Assembly: GCA_030041195.1 (NCBI GenBank)
Contig: JASHOI010000451.1
Location: 1 to 20,364, forward strand
DNA length: 20,364 bases
Direction: 5' to 3'
Source: Streptosporangiaceae bacterium
GTDB taxonomy: Bacteria; Actinomycetota; Actinomycetes; Streptosporangiales; Streptosporangiaceae
The position numbers and the translations under genes were made by a program. Positions 1 to 6,515 of this stretch are shown piece by piece. The notes beneath the pieces are model-generated. The model did no database searches and was not told where the DNA came from. It saw only the letters and a program-made list of their open reading frames with translations. Position 1 is the stretch's first letter; each line of letters starts with the position of its first letter.

Positions 1-10
1 CCGCTCCGCC

Positions 11-949
11 GTGGACGAGTGGTCGGCCGTGTTCGGGACGCGCAGGCTGCTGACGGGTGTGAGCCCGTGGTGCGCCGGCGCCACCCAGGCGCTGGCCGAC
101 GCGCGGCGGGCCGTGGCCGGGCGCGGCACCGTGCACGTCTACGGCGAGCTGGCCGGCGGCTCGGACGCGCTGTCCGAGCTGGCCGAGCAGGGAGCGGTGT
201 TCGTCCGGTCGCTCGACGAGGTTCCGGACGGCGCGGCCGTTGTCTTTCCCGCCCACGGTGTCCCGGCCGAGACCCGCGCCAAGGCCGCCGACCGCGGTCT
301 GGAGATCATCGACGCGACCTGCCCGCTGGTCCGGCAGGTGCACGCCGAGGCACGGAAGTTCGCCGAACGCGGCGACGACGTGCTGGTGATCGGCCAGCCC
401 GGTCACGCGGCCGTGGCAGGCATCGTCGGCCAGGCGCCGGCCGTCACCACGCTGGTTTCCAGCCAGGCAAGCACCGCCGCGCTCCGGGTGACGGACTCGC
501 GGCGGGTCTCCTACCTGCTACAGCCCGGCATCCCGGTAGAGGATTCGGCGCCGGTGGCCGCCGCGCTGCGGTCACGGTTCCCGGCGCTGCGCGGCCCGAA
601 CCCGGACGGGTTCTGCTACGCGGCGTCCGACCGGGCGGAGACTGTGCGCGTGATCGCGTCGGCGTCGGACGTGGTGCTCGTGCTCGGCGCGCCGGACGCG
701 GCGGACAGCCGGCGGCTCTCCGCGCTGGCCCGTGACTGCGGCGCGCGCACGCACGTGGTGTTCTCGGCCGGCGACATCGCCCCCGCGATGCTGACCGGGG
801 CGAGCACCATCGGGCTCGCCGAGTCGACGTCGTCCAGCCCGGCGCTGGCCGGGCAGGTGACCGACGCGCTGTCCGGGCTCGGCCCGCTGAGCGTGACCAG
901 CCGGCAGGTGAGGACCGAGGTGGTCGGAGCGCCGGCCCGGCGGTCCTGA
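11..949 (+). CDS. IspH/LytB-like iron-sulphur protein, divergent paralogue
   Basis: The protein aligns almost without gaps to IspH (HMBPP reductase, last step of the MEP isoprenoid pathway). The three [4Fe-4S] cysteines are present: C21 in WCAG, C104 in DATCPLV and C202 in FCYA. H82 (AHGV) and H132 (GH) are also kept. Compared with E. coli IspH as I recall it, H41 is Gly49, the proton-relay E126 is Ala134, T167/T168 are Pro172-Gly173, and S225/S226/N227 are Ala230/Ala231/Asp232. I infer that the cluster is bound but that HMBPP reduction is unlikely; the real substrate is unknown. The GTG at 11 is used as the start, but the frame stays open to the window edge, so the N-terminus could lie upstream; GTG at 29 is another option. 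A core-MetE gene follows about 56 nt downstream on the same strand. Family assignment is secure, function is not. Confidence 0.8.
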   Translation: MDEWSAVFGTRRLLTGVSPWCAGATQALADARRAVAGRGTVHVYGELAGGSDALSELAEQGAVFVRSLDEVPDGAAVVFPAHGVPAETRAKAADRGLEIIDATCPLVRQVHAEARKFAERGDDVLVIGQPGHAAVAGIVGQAPAVTTLVSSQASTAALRVTDSRRVSYLLQPGIPVEDSAPVAAALRSRFPALRGPNPDGFCYAASDRAETVRVIASASDVVLVLGAPDAADSRRLSALARDCGARTHVVFSAGDIAPAMLTGASTIGLAESTSSSPALAGQVTDALSGLGPLSVTSRQVRTEVVGAPARRS

Positions 950-1005
950 CCCGAAGAAACAGCCTATTGTGGCAGCGGTCACCCGCCGAGCCCACGGAGG
1001 CACGC

Positions 1006-2031
1006 ATGCTCTTCCCGACTTCGCTGGTGGGCAGCTACCCCCAGCCGGACTGGCTGATCGACCGGGAGAAGCTGGCCGGCAGGTTCCCGCCCCGGGTCAG
1101 GGCGGTTGAGCTGTGGCGGGTGGACCCCGCCCACCTGGAGCAGGCCCAGCAGGACGCCACGCTGCTCGCGATCAGGGCGCAGGAGGACGCCGGTCTCGAC
1201 GTGATCACCGACGGCGAGATCCGCCGGGAGAGCTACTCCAACCGGTTCGCGACCGCGCTCGACGGCGTGGACATCGACAACCCGGGAACCGCGCTGGACC
1301 GCAGCGGGCACCCGAACCCGGTGCCCAGGATCGTCGGGCCGATCCGCAGGCGCCACCCGGTCCAGGTCGACGACCTGAAGTTCCTGCGCGCGCACACCGA
1401 CCGGACGGTGAAGGTCACCGTGCCGGGCCCGTTCACGATGTCGCAACAGGCGCAGAACGACTACTACCCGAGCCGCGAGGAGGCGGCGTTCGGCTACGCC
1501 GAGGCGGTCAACGAGGAGGTCAAGGACCTGTTCGCGGCCGGTGCCGACATCGTGCAGCTGGACGAACCTTATCTGCAGGCCCGCGCGGACGAGGCGCGCG
1601 GCTACGGCGTGCCCGCCGTGAACCGGGCGCTCGAAGGCGTGACCGGCACCACCGCCGTGCATCTCTGCTTCGGGTACGCCGCGATCATCCACGACCGGCC
1701 GTCCGGCTACTCGTTCCTGCCCGAACTCTCGGCGAGCACCGCCGGCCAGGTGTCGATCGAGACCGCGCAGTCCGGGCTGGACTGCTCCGTGCTCGCCGCG
1801 CTGGACGGCAAGACGGTCATCCTGGGCGTGCTCAACCTGGCCGACCACTCGGTGGAGACGCCGGACCAGGTCGCCGAGCGGGTCCGCCGGGCGCTGCCGT
1901 ACGTGCCCGCCGAGCGCCTCGTGCTGGCCCCGGACTGCGGGATGAAGTACCTGCCGAGGGAATCGGCGTTCGGCAAGCTCCGGTCGCTGACCGAGGCCGC
2001 CGCCCTGCTCCGCGCCGAGCTAGGCGGATAG
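1006..2031 (+). CDS. Core MetE-type (UROD/MetE fold) Zn-dependent methyltransferase
   Basis: About 341 residues, corresponding only to the C-terminal catalytic barrel of cobalamin-independent methionine synthase (full MetE is about 750). The opening VGSYPQP matches the family. Zinc ligands are complete: H219 and C221 in HLC, E252 in SIE, C311 in APDCGMK. The QLDEP motif at about 185-188 supplies the homocysteine-binding acids. The likely reaction is methyl transfer to homocysteine or a related thiol. Without the N-terminal half that helps bind methyl-THF polyglutamate, the methyl donor is uncertain; homologues include folate-independent methionine synthases and the YxjG/YxjH type. ATG 1006 is chosen because GGAGG lies at 996-1000, five bases upstream; an in-frame TTG at 967 is less likely. 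A TATTGT box at 964-969 could be a promoter -10 between this gene and the IspH-like gene. Confidence 0.85.
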   Translation: MLFPTSLVGSYPQPDWLIDREKLAGRFPPRVRAVELWRVDPAHLEQAQQDATLLAIRAQEDAGLDVITDGEIRRESYSNRFATALDGVDIDNPGTALDRSGHPNPVPRIVGPIRRRHPVQVDDLKFLRAHTDRTVKVTVPGPFTMSQQAQNDYYPSREEAAFGYAEAVNEEVKDLFAAGADIVQLDEPYLQARADEARGYGVPAVNRALEGVTGTTAVHLCFGYAAIIHDRPSGYSFLPELSASTAGQVSIETAQSGLDCSVLAALDGKTVILGVLNLADHSVETPDQVAERVRRALPYVPAERLVLAPDCGMKYLPRESAFGKLRSLTEAAALLRAELGG

Positions 2032-2095
2032 GCCGGCCGCCGCTCCAGCCCCCCGCGCCCCCGCGCCCGCCGGGCCCCGCTCCGCGCCGGGGCCG

Positions 2096-2143
2096 ATCGA
2101 TGTACCAAAGGGCTTGTTCTATTAGGCTCAGAGGTACATCGAT
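2096..2143. repeat. 11-bp perfect inverted repeat in an AT-richer intergenic segment
   Basis: ATCGATGTACC at 2096-2106 is mirrored exactly by GGTACATCGAT at 2133-2143, with a 26-nt spacer. The surrounding 186-nt gap (2032-2217) is otherwise very GC-rich. There is no T-run after the stem, so it is not a standard terminator. It may be an operator for a dimeric regulator or a small element remnant. Its left arm and next bases, ATGTACCAA, also occur in the vapBC operator at 14374-14382. A 21-codon ORF starts at ATG 2142 inside the right arm but has no other support. Confidence 0.6.
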
Positions 2144-2204
2144 GAGCGCGGGCCGGCGCGGGTCCGGCGGCCGGGCCGTCAGCCGTCCCTGGGGGCCGCT
2201 GGGC

Positions 2205-2210
2205 TAGGCT
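2205..2210 (+). promoter_or_regulatory. Putative -10 box of a leaderless promoter
   Basis: TAGGCT (TAnnnT) ends seven bases before ATG 2218, the spacing of leaderless actinobacterial transcripts. No Shine-Dalgarno sequence is seen. No convincing -35 box was found. Confidence 0.4.
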
Positions 2211-2217
2211 CCGTCGC

Positions 2218-2661
2218 ATGACCGACGTGACAGATTTCGCCGCGCTGGTGCGGCGTGATCGCGGGCTCTGTGTGGTGTCCACGCTGCGGGCCGCCGGAAC
2301 GATCCAGTCCACCGTGGTGAACGCCGGGGTGCTCGATCACCCGGTGATCGGCGGACCGGTGGTCGGGTTTACCACCCGCGGCGGCACGGCCAAGCTGGTC
2401 AACCTGCGCGCCAGGCCGCGCGCCACGATCGTGGTCCGGGCCGGCTGGGAGTGGGTCGCGGTCGAGGGGCTGGCCGAGATCGAGGGCCCGGACGACCCGC
2501 TGCCCGGCTTCGACCCGGCGGAGCTGCCGGAGCTGCTGCGCGAGGTGTTCAGGGCGGCGGGCGGGACGCACGACGACTGGCCCACCTACGACCGGGTGAT
2601 GGCCGAGGAGCGCCGGGCCGCCGTGCTGATCTCGCCGGAGCGCGTCTACTCGAACGCCTGA
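2218..2661 (+). CDS. PPOX-class split-barrel flavin/F420-dependent enzyme
   Basis: A 147-residue protein with the pattern of the pyridoxamine 5'-phosphate oxidase-like split beta-barrel family (Rv1155/Rv2074 group): an N-terminal helix, the strand GLCVVSTLRAAGTIQSTVVNAG, the cofactor-loop region TTRGGTAKLVNLRARPRATIVV, and EWVAVEGLAEI. In Actinobacteria these small enzymes mostly bind F420 or FMN and reduce small molecules such as biliverdin-like compounds; which cofactor is used here cannot be read from the sequence. The length is normal for the family. Its 3' end overlaps the convergent TetR gene by 16 bp, so transcription of the two may interfere. Confidence 0.75.
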   Translation: MTDVTDFAALVRRDRGLCVVSTLRAAGTIQSTVVNAGVLDHPVIGGPVVGFTTRGGTAKLVNLRARPRATIVVRAGWEWVAVEGLAEIEGPDDPLPGFDPAELPELLREVFRAAGGTHDDWPTYDRVMAEERRAAVLISPERVYSNA

Positions 2662-3326
2662 TCCCGCCCGCCTCGCCTTCCCCCTTCATGGCCGGGCGGG
2701 CCGTAGGCGTACAAGAACACCCGGACGCCGCCGGTGACGATCCGGTCGATCTCCGCGTCACTGAGCTCGCCGCCGCCGAACATCGACCGCTCATTGGCCC
2801 GGCCGAGCGTCAGCGCGAACAGGTGCTCGGCCGCCTCGGCCGGGTCGGTGATGTCGAGCTTGCCAGCGTCGGCCAGGCGGCCAAGGACCCTGGCGAGGGT
2901 GGCGTGCATGCCCTCGTTTCCCCGCTCCTGCCGCAGCAGCGCGGGGAAGTACGGCGCCTCGGTCAGGATCAGCCGCATCAGCGCGATCCGGTCCACCGCC
3001 ATGGTCAGCGTGATCGCGGTCTCTCGGAGGAATGCGATCAGGCCGCTTTCGACGTCGGTGACGTCGCTGAGGTGCGCGTCGGCTATGCGGCGGAACACCG
3101 CCATCATCTCGGTGAACATGTCCTGCAGCACGGACCGGAACAGGTTCTCCTTGTCGCCGTACCGGTTGTAGATCGTGCGCTTCGACACCCCGGCCTCGGC
3201 CGCGATCGCGTCGACGCTGGTGCGCTCGTAGCCGTCGCGCAGGAACAGCCGCAGCGCGGCCTGCGCGATCGCTTCCCCTTTCGGGCCGGCCGCCCCCACC
3301 GCGCGGCCCGCCAGCACGCCTGTCAC
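2646..3326 (-). CDS. TetR/AcrR-family transcriptional repressor
   Basis: A 226-residue protein. The N-terminal TetR helix-turn-helix spans about residues 18-64, with the signature TSVDAIAAEAGVSKRTIYNRYGDKENLF typical of the family (written here only as evidence of the fold; key positions are the SKRTIY recognition helix and the YxDKENLF cap). The C-terminal ligand domain is divergent. The start is a GTG at 3326-3324, preceded on its strand by AG-rich sequence. It is divergent from the exporter gene at 3404, and a perfect inverted repeat lies in the shared 77-bp gap, so it very probably represses that exporter and perhaps itself. The inducing ligand is likely an exporter substrate. The gene ends inside the convergent split-barrel enzyme gene. 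Confidence 0.9.
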   Translation of the reverse strand: MTGVLAGRAVGAAGPKGEAIAQAALRLFLRDGYERTSVDAIAAEAGVSKRTIYNRYGDKENLFRSVLQDMFTEMMAVFRRIADAHLSDVTDVESGLIAFLRETAITLTMAVDRIALMRLILTEAPYFPALLRQERGNEGMHATLARVLGRLADAGKLDITDPAEAAEHLFALTLGRANERSMFGGGELSDAEIDRIVTGGVRVFLYAYGPPGHEGGRRGGRDQAFE

Positions 3327-3353
3327 CTCGGCACCTCGCCCTCTCCGCGCATT

Positions 3354-3383
3354 TTTACACTAACCAGTTTACATGACTACACT
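3354..3383 (+). promoter_or_regulatory. Sigma-70-type promoter of the exporter gene
   Basis: TTTACA at 3354-3359 (5 of 6 to TTGACA), an 18-bp spacer, and TACACT at 3378-3383 (4 of 6 to TATAAT). Transcription would start about 13-15 nt before the ATG at 3404, giving a very short leader without a Shine-Dalgarno sequence. Confidence 0.5.
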
Positions 3384-3395
3384 GCACGGTGTAGT
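3376..3395. promoter_or_regulatory. TetR operator: perfect 7-bp inverted repeat
   Basis: ACTACAC at 3376-3382 and GTGTAGT at 3389-3395 are exact reverse complements around a 6-bp spacer. The site covers the -10 box and the start point of the exporter promoter, where a bound repressor would block transcription. A direct repeat AGTTTACA at 3366-3373 and 3393-3400 flanks it and could mark a second, overlapping site. Confidence 0.65.
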
Positions 3396-3403
3396 TTACA
3401 GGC

Positions 3404-4888
3404 ATGAACGCTACGCCTCCCACCGATAAGGCAGCCCCCGCGAAGCCGGTGCGCGAGCGCCTGGACCCGGCCGTGATCAAGCTGATCGTGGTCTTGCTCC
3501 TCGGCGCGATCCCATCGCTGCTCGACACCTCGATCGTCAACGTGGCCATCAACACGATCGGCCGCGACCTGCACACCAGCGTGGCCACGATTCAGTGGGT
3601 GATCACTGGCTACCTGCTCTCGTTCGCCATGGTCATCCCGCTGAGCGGCTGGGCCCTGGCCCGGTTCGGCGGCCGCACGGTGTGGACGTTCTCGCTGGCC
3701 CTGTTCATGGTTGGGTCAATCGCCTGTGGCGCCGCCTGGAACATCGGCAGCCTGATCGCGTTTCGCGTGGTCCAGGGCGTCGGCGGCGGGATGATGACGC
3801 CGCTGATCACCACCCTGCTTGTGCAGGCGGTCGGCACCAGCAAGATCGGGCGGCTGATGTCGGCGATCAGCCTCCCGATCGTCGTCGTCCCGATCTTCGG
3901 GCCGGTGATCGCCGGGCTGATCATCAGCAACATCAGCTGGCGCTGGATCTTCTACGTGAACGTGCCGATATGCCTGGTCGGCCTCGTGCTCGCCTGGCGA
4001 GAACTGCCGGCGGGCCGGCCACAGGGCGGCGGGGGCGCAGGGTCACGCATCGACGTGGCCGGGCTGGTGCTGCTGCCGCCTGCGCTGGTGGCGCTGCTCT
4101 ACGGCCTGGCCGAGGTGAGCACCGACGGCGGCTTCGGCCACGCCGGGGTGATCATCCCGCTGATCGCCGGCGTCGTGCTGCTCGCCGCGTACTGCGTGCA
4201 CGCGCTGCGGACGTCCGCGACGCCCATGGTGGACCTGAAACTGTTCCGGTCGCGCACATTCACCGGAGCGAGCACGCTGCTGTTCCTCGCCGGGCTCTCG
4301 ATCTACGGCGCGATGCTGCTGCTCCCGCTGTACTTCCAGGTGGTCCGGCACGACAGCGCGCTCGTGGCCGGCCTGCTGATGGTCCCGCAGGGCATCGGCA
4401 GCATCGCCCCGCGGACGCTGGCGGGCAGGCTCACCGACAGCATTGGGCCCCGGTTCGTCGTTCTGGCCGGAATCGTGCTGGCCGCCGCCGGCACGATCCC
4501 GTTCGCGCTCGCCGGGCTGCACACCAACTACTGGCTGCTCGGCGCCGCCCTGGTCGTCCGCGGCGCCGGGCTGGGCCTGGCGACGATCGCGGTCATGGCC
4601 GGCGCCTTCCAGGGGCTGAGCCGCGAGCAGGTGCCGCACGCCAGCAGCGCGACCAGGATCCTGCAGTTCGTAGGCGGCTCGTTCGGCGCCGCGATCCTGG
4701 TTGCCCTCATCCTCGACCACTACGCCGTCGCCCACGCTGCCGCGGGCGCCGCTGGCCTGGCCACCGCGTTCGGCGCCACGTTCTGGTGGTGCACCGGATT
4801 CACCGCCCTGGCCCTGGTCCCGGCGCTGCTGCTGTCCGGGCGGCCCAAGGCGGCGACGGCCGCCGGTACCCCGGGATCGGCAAAGTGA
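3404..4888 (+). CDS. MFS exporter, DHA2 (EmrB/QacA) family, 14 TM segments
   Basis: A 494-residue membrane protein with 14 predicted hydrophobic segments, the hallmark of the DHA2 drug:H+ antiporter family. The LLDTSIVNVAI stretch in TM1 is the family's motif D1, ALARFGGRTVW in loop 2-3 is motif A, and the GPVIAGLII region of TM5 matches motif C. It sits in the cytoplasmic membrane and should export small hydrophobic compounds by proton exchange; the substrate is unknown. It is divergent from, and probably repressed by, the TetR gene at 2646-3326 through the operator at 3376-3395. Its stop codon overlaps the GTG of the next small ORF (GTGA). Confidence 0.93.
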   Translation: MNATPPTDKAAPAKPVRERLDPAVIKLIVVLLLGAIPSLLDTSIVNVAINTIGRDLHTSVATIQWVITGYLLSFAMVIPLSGWALARFGGRTVWTFSLALFMVGSIACGAAWNIGSLIAFRVVQGVGGGMMTPLITTLLVQAVGTSKIGRLMSAISLPIVVVPIFGPVIAGLIISNISWRWIFYVNVPICLVGLVLAWRELPAGRPQGGGGAGSRIDVAGLVLLPPALVALLYGLAEVSTDGGFGHAGVIIPLIAGVVLLAAYCVHALRTSATPMVDLKLFRSRTFTGASTLLFLAGLSIYGAMLLLPLYFQVVRHDSALVAGLLMVPQGIGSIAPRTLAGRLTDSIGPRFVVLAGIVLAAAGTIPFALAGLHTNYWLLGAALVVRGAGLGLATIAVMAGAFQGLSREQVPHASSATRILQFVGGSFGAAILVALILDHYAVAHAAAGAAGLATAFGATFWWCTGFTALALVPALLLSGRPKAATAAGTPGSAK

Positions 4889-5013
4889 CCGTGATGCGGG
4901 CATCGGACGCGGACCGCGACAGGATCGCCGACCGCAGCCGCGCGGTGCGGGAACTGCGCCGCCGCGGCCGATGGGAGCGCCGCGGGCGCAGGTATCCGCG
5001 CCGCGGACGGTGA
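4885..5013 (+). CDS. Small 42-aa ORF with a DUF1707-like N-terminus, possibly a remnant
   Basis: GTG 4885 overlaps the exporter stop codon as GTGA; an in-frame ATG lies at 4894. The first part, MRASDADRDRIAD, strongly resembles the start of DUF1707 domains (usually RASDADRERV followed by LREAxAEGRL and EFDERL). Here the rest is arginine-rich (RRRGRWERRGRRYPRRGR) and the EFDER part is absent, so it is either a truncated gene or a short basic peptide. Coupling to the exporter favours translation. The remaining bases up to the pucR start (5014-5186) hold two inverted repeats and a likely promoter but no further gene that I can support. Confidence 0.35.
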   Translation: MTVMRASDADRDRIADRSRAVRELRRRGRWERRGRRYPRRGR

Positions 5014-5026
5014 TACCAGATCACAC

Positions 5027-5040
5027 TGTGGATGTCCACA
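5027..5040. repeat. 14-bp palindrome resembling DnaA-box halves
   Basis: TGTGGATGTCCACA has perfect 6-bp arms around TG. The right half, ATGTCCACA, matches the actinobacterial DnaA box TTGTCCACA at eight of nine positions. Only this one site was seen, so it may instead be a regulator operator. Confidence 0.4.
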
Positions 5041-5135
5041 ACTGCGGCCAGGGACGATCTTGGCTGCTAGCACGTTGCTGGGCTGGGTACTCACGGCCGT
5101 GCCGTGGGCCTGCCACAGCCAGACCGCGGTGTCGT

Positions 5136-5178
5136 TTGTGCTCGGCCACAAGAACGCGATAGCGGGACCATGTAAGGT
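5136..5178 (+). promoter_or_regulatory. Probable control region of the pucR-metK operon
   Basis: TTGTG at 5136-5140 and CACAA at 5147-5151 form an inverted repeat. TAAGGT at 5173-5178 fits a -10 box ending eight bases before ATG 5187, so the transcript would be nearly leaderless. The repeat would lie about 35-50 bp before the start point, a position typical for an activator such as PucR. No good -35 box is visible, which also fits activator dependence. Confidence 0.4.
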
Positions 5179-5186
5179 AACGACGT

Positions 5187-6515
5187 ATGGCGGACACGTG
5201 GCCGGATACCCGCCAGACCGTGGTCATAGACCATCGCGCGGTGCAGCACGAGAACGCGCTGCTGCGCGAGCTGGTCACGGTCTACCAGCACCTCACCGGG
5301 CTGACGCTGCAGGACGCCGACGTCTCCACGGTGGCGGGGCTGCTGGCCGAACGGACCAGCGCGACCGTGGCCGTCGTGAGCCGCGGGCTCGACGTCCTCG
5401 CCGCGGCCTCGGCCGAGATGGGCGAAGACGTGGCCGACTACGTCCGTACGTACCTGGCCAGTCCCCGGCTTGCCGCCGTGCTCAACAGCACCGCGCAGAC
5501 CCGCCGGCTGCTGCGGCTGCCCGACGTCGGGGACGCCGCCGGGGTCATCGTCGCGCCGATCCTGGTCGGCGACGACGTCCCCGCGTACCTGATGACGTTC
5601 GGCAGCGACGGCCAGGGCGACGACATGAGGCTGCTGGTCACCGAGCACGCCGCGACGATCTGCGGCGTGATCCTCGGCCGGGAGCGGGTCGTGGCCGCCG
5701 CGGCCCGGCAGGTCAGGGACGACCTCGTCGAGGGGCTGCTGATCGGCGGCGGCCGCGACAGCGGCGAGGTTGCGCGGTGGGCCAGGCACCTCGGCTACGA
5801 CGCCACCCGCGAGCACCGGATCCTGGCGGTCACGTTCGAGGCCGCCGGCCCGGCGCGGCCCGCCGGGGCGGCCGTGGCGCTGCGGAACCGGGTCGCGGCC
5901 GCGATCGACCACTTCTTCACGACCCGGGTGCCGGGCGCGATCACCTCGATCCGTGACGACGAGGTAGTGGTGGTGGTCCCGGAGCCGACCGACCAGCATC
6001 CCGGCGCCGAAGCCGGCCGGCTGGGCTCGGGCTGCCTGGCCCGGATGCGGGACACGTTCCCCGAGGCGGTGGTCACGATCGGCATCGGCGGCACCTGCCG
6101 CGATCCCGCCGACATCGCCCGCTCCTACGGCCAGGCACGCCGGACGATCGACGCGGTCCAGCGGCTGGGCCGTCAGGGCCAGGTGGTGGCGTTCGAGGAC
6201 CTCGGCGTGCACCGGCTGCTGCTGCAGGTCCCCGACCTGGCCGAGCTGAGGTCGTTCGCGGCCGAGATCCTCGGCAAGCTCGGCGGGCAGGAACGTCAGC
6301 GCGGCACCGAGCTGCTGACGACGCTGGCCTGCTACTTCCGGGAGAACAGCAGCCCGCAGCGCACCGCGCGCACGCTGCACGTGCACCCCAACACGGTCGC
6401 CTACCGGATCCGGCGGATCCAGGAGATCACCGGCATCCAGCTGGACAACTACCGCGACCGGCTGATGGCCCAGGTCGCGCTCGAGATCATCGACGCGCTA
6501 GGAGGCGGGCCGTGA
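5187..6515 (+). CDS. PucR-family transcriptional regulator (CdaR/PucR HTH_30)
   Basis: A 442-residue protein. The C-terminal helix-turn-helix (about 376-435) carries the family signature: LLTTLACYFRENSSPQRTA, then LHVHPNTVAYRIRRIQEITG. The middle (about 170-330) matches the CdaR GGDEF-like region, and the N-terminal 150 residues form a GAF-like sensor part. PucR relatives usually activate catabolic genes such as those for purines, hydantoins or amino acids. It is the first gene of the methyl-transfer operon and overlaps the next gene by GTGA, so it is probably co-transcribed and autoregulated. The effector is unknown; methionine, homocysteine or a methylated substrate is a guess. Confidence 0.88.
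   Translation: MADTWPDTRQTVVIDHRAVQHENALLRELVTVYQHLTGLTLQDADVSTVAGLLAERTSATVAVVSRGLDVLAAASAEMGEDVADYVRTYLASPRLAAVLNSTAQTRRLLRLPDVGDAAGVIVAPILVGDDVPAYLMTFGSDGQGDDMRLLVTEHAATICGVILGRERVVAAAARQVRDDLVEGLLIGGGRDSGEVARWARHLGYDATREHRILAVTFEAAGPARPAGAAVALRNRVAAAIDHFFTTRVPGAITSIRDDEVVVVVPEPTDQHPGAEAGRLGSGCLARMRDTFPEAVVTIGIGGTCRDPADIARSYGQARRTIDAVQRLGRQGQVVAFEDLGVHRLLLQVPDLAELRSFAAEILGKLGGQERQRGTELLTTLACYFRENSSPQRTARTLHVHPNTVAYRIRRIQEITGIQLDNYRDRLMAQVALEIIDALGGGP

Noticed and set aside
950..1005. SAM or cobalamin riboswitch before the first core MetE gene
   Set aside because: The gap is only about 56 nt, too short for either aptamer, and shows no conserved core; the same applies to the 4-nt gap before metK.
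2032..2095. Rho-independent terminator after the first core MetE gene
   Set aside because: GC-rich and able to fold, but no T-run; I could not support a specific terminator here or after other genes.
2096..2143. Insertion-sequence ends or a MITE
   Set aside because: Only a 26-nt spacer and no flanking target-site duplication could be seen.
2142..2207. 21-codon ORF starting inside the inverted repeat
   Set aside because: No Shine-Dalgarno sequence, very Gly/Arg-rich, and no similarity recognised.
5027..5040. Replication origin or DnaA-box cluster
   Set aside because: A single palindrome with no further boxes or AT-rich unwinding region.
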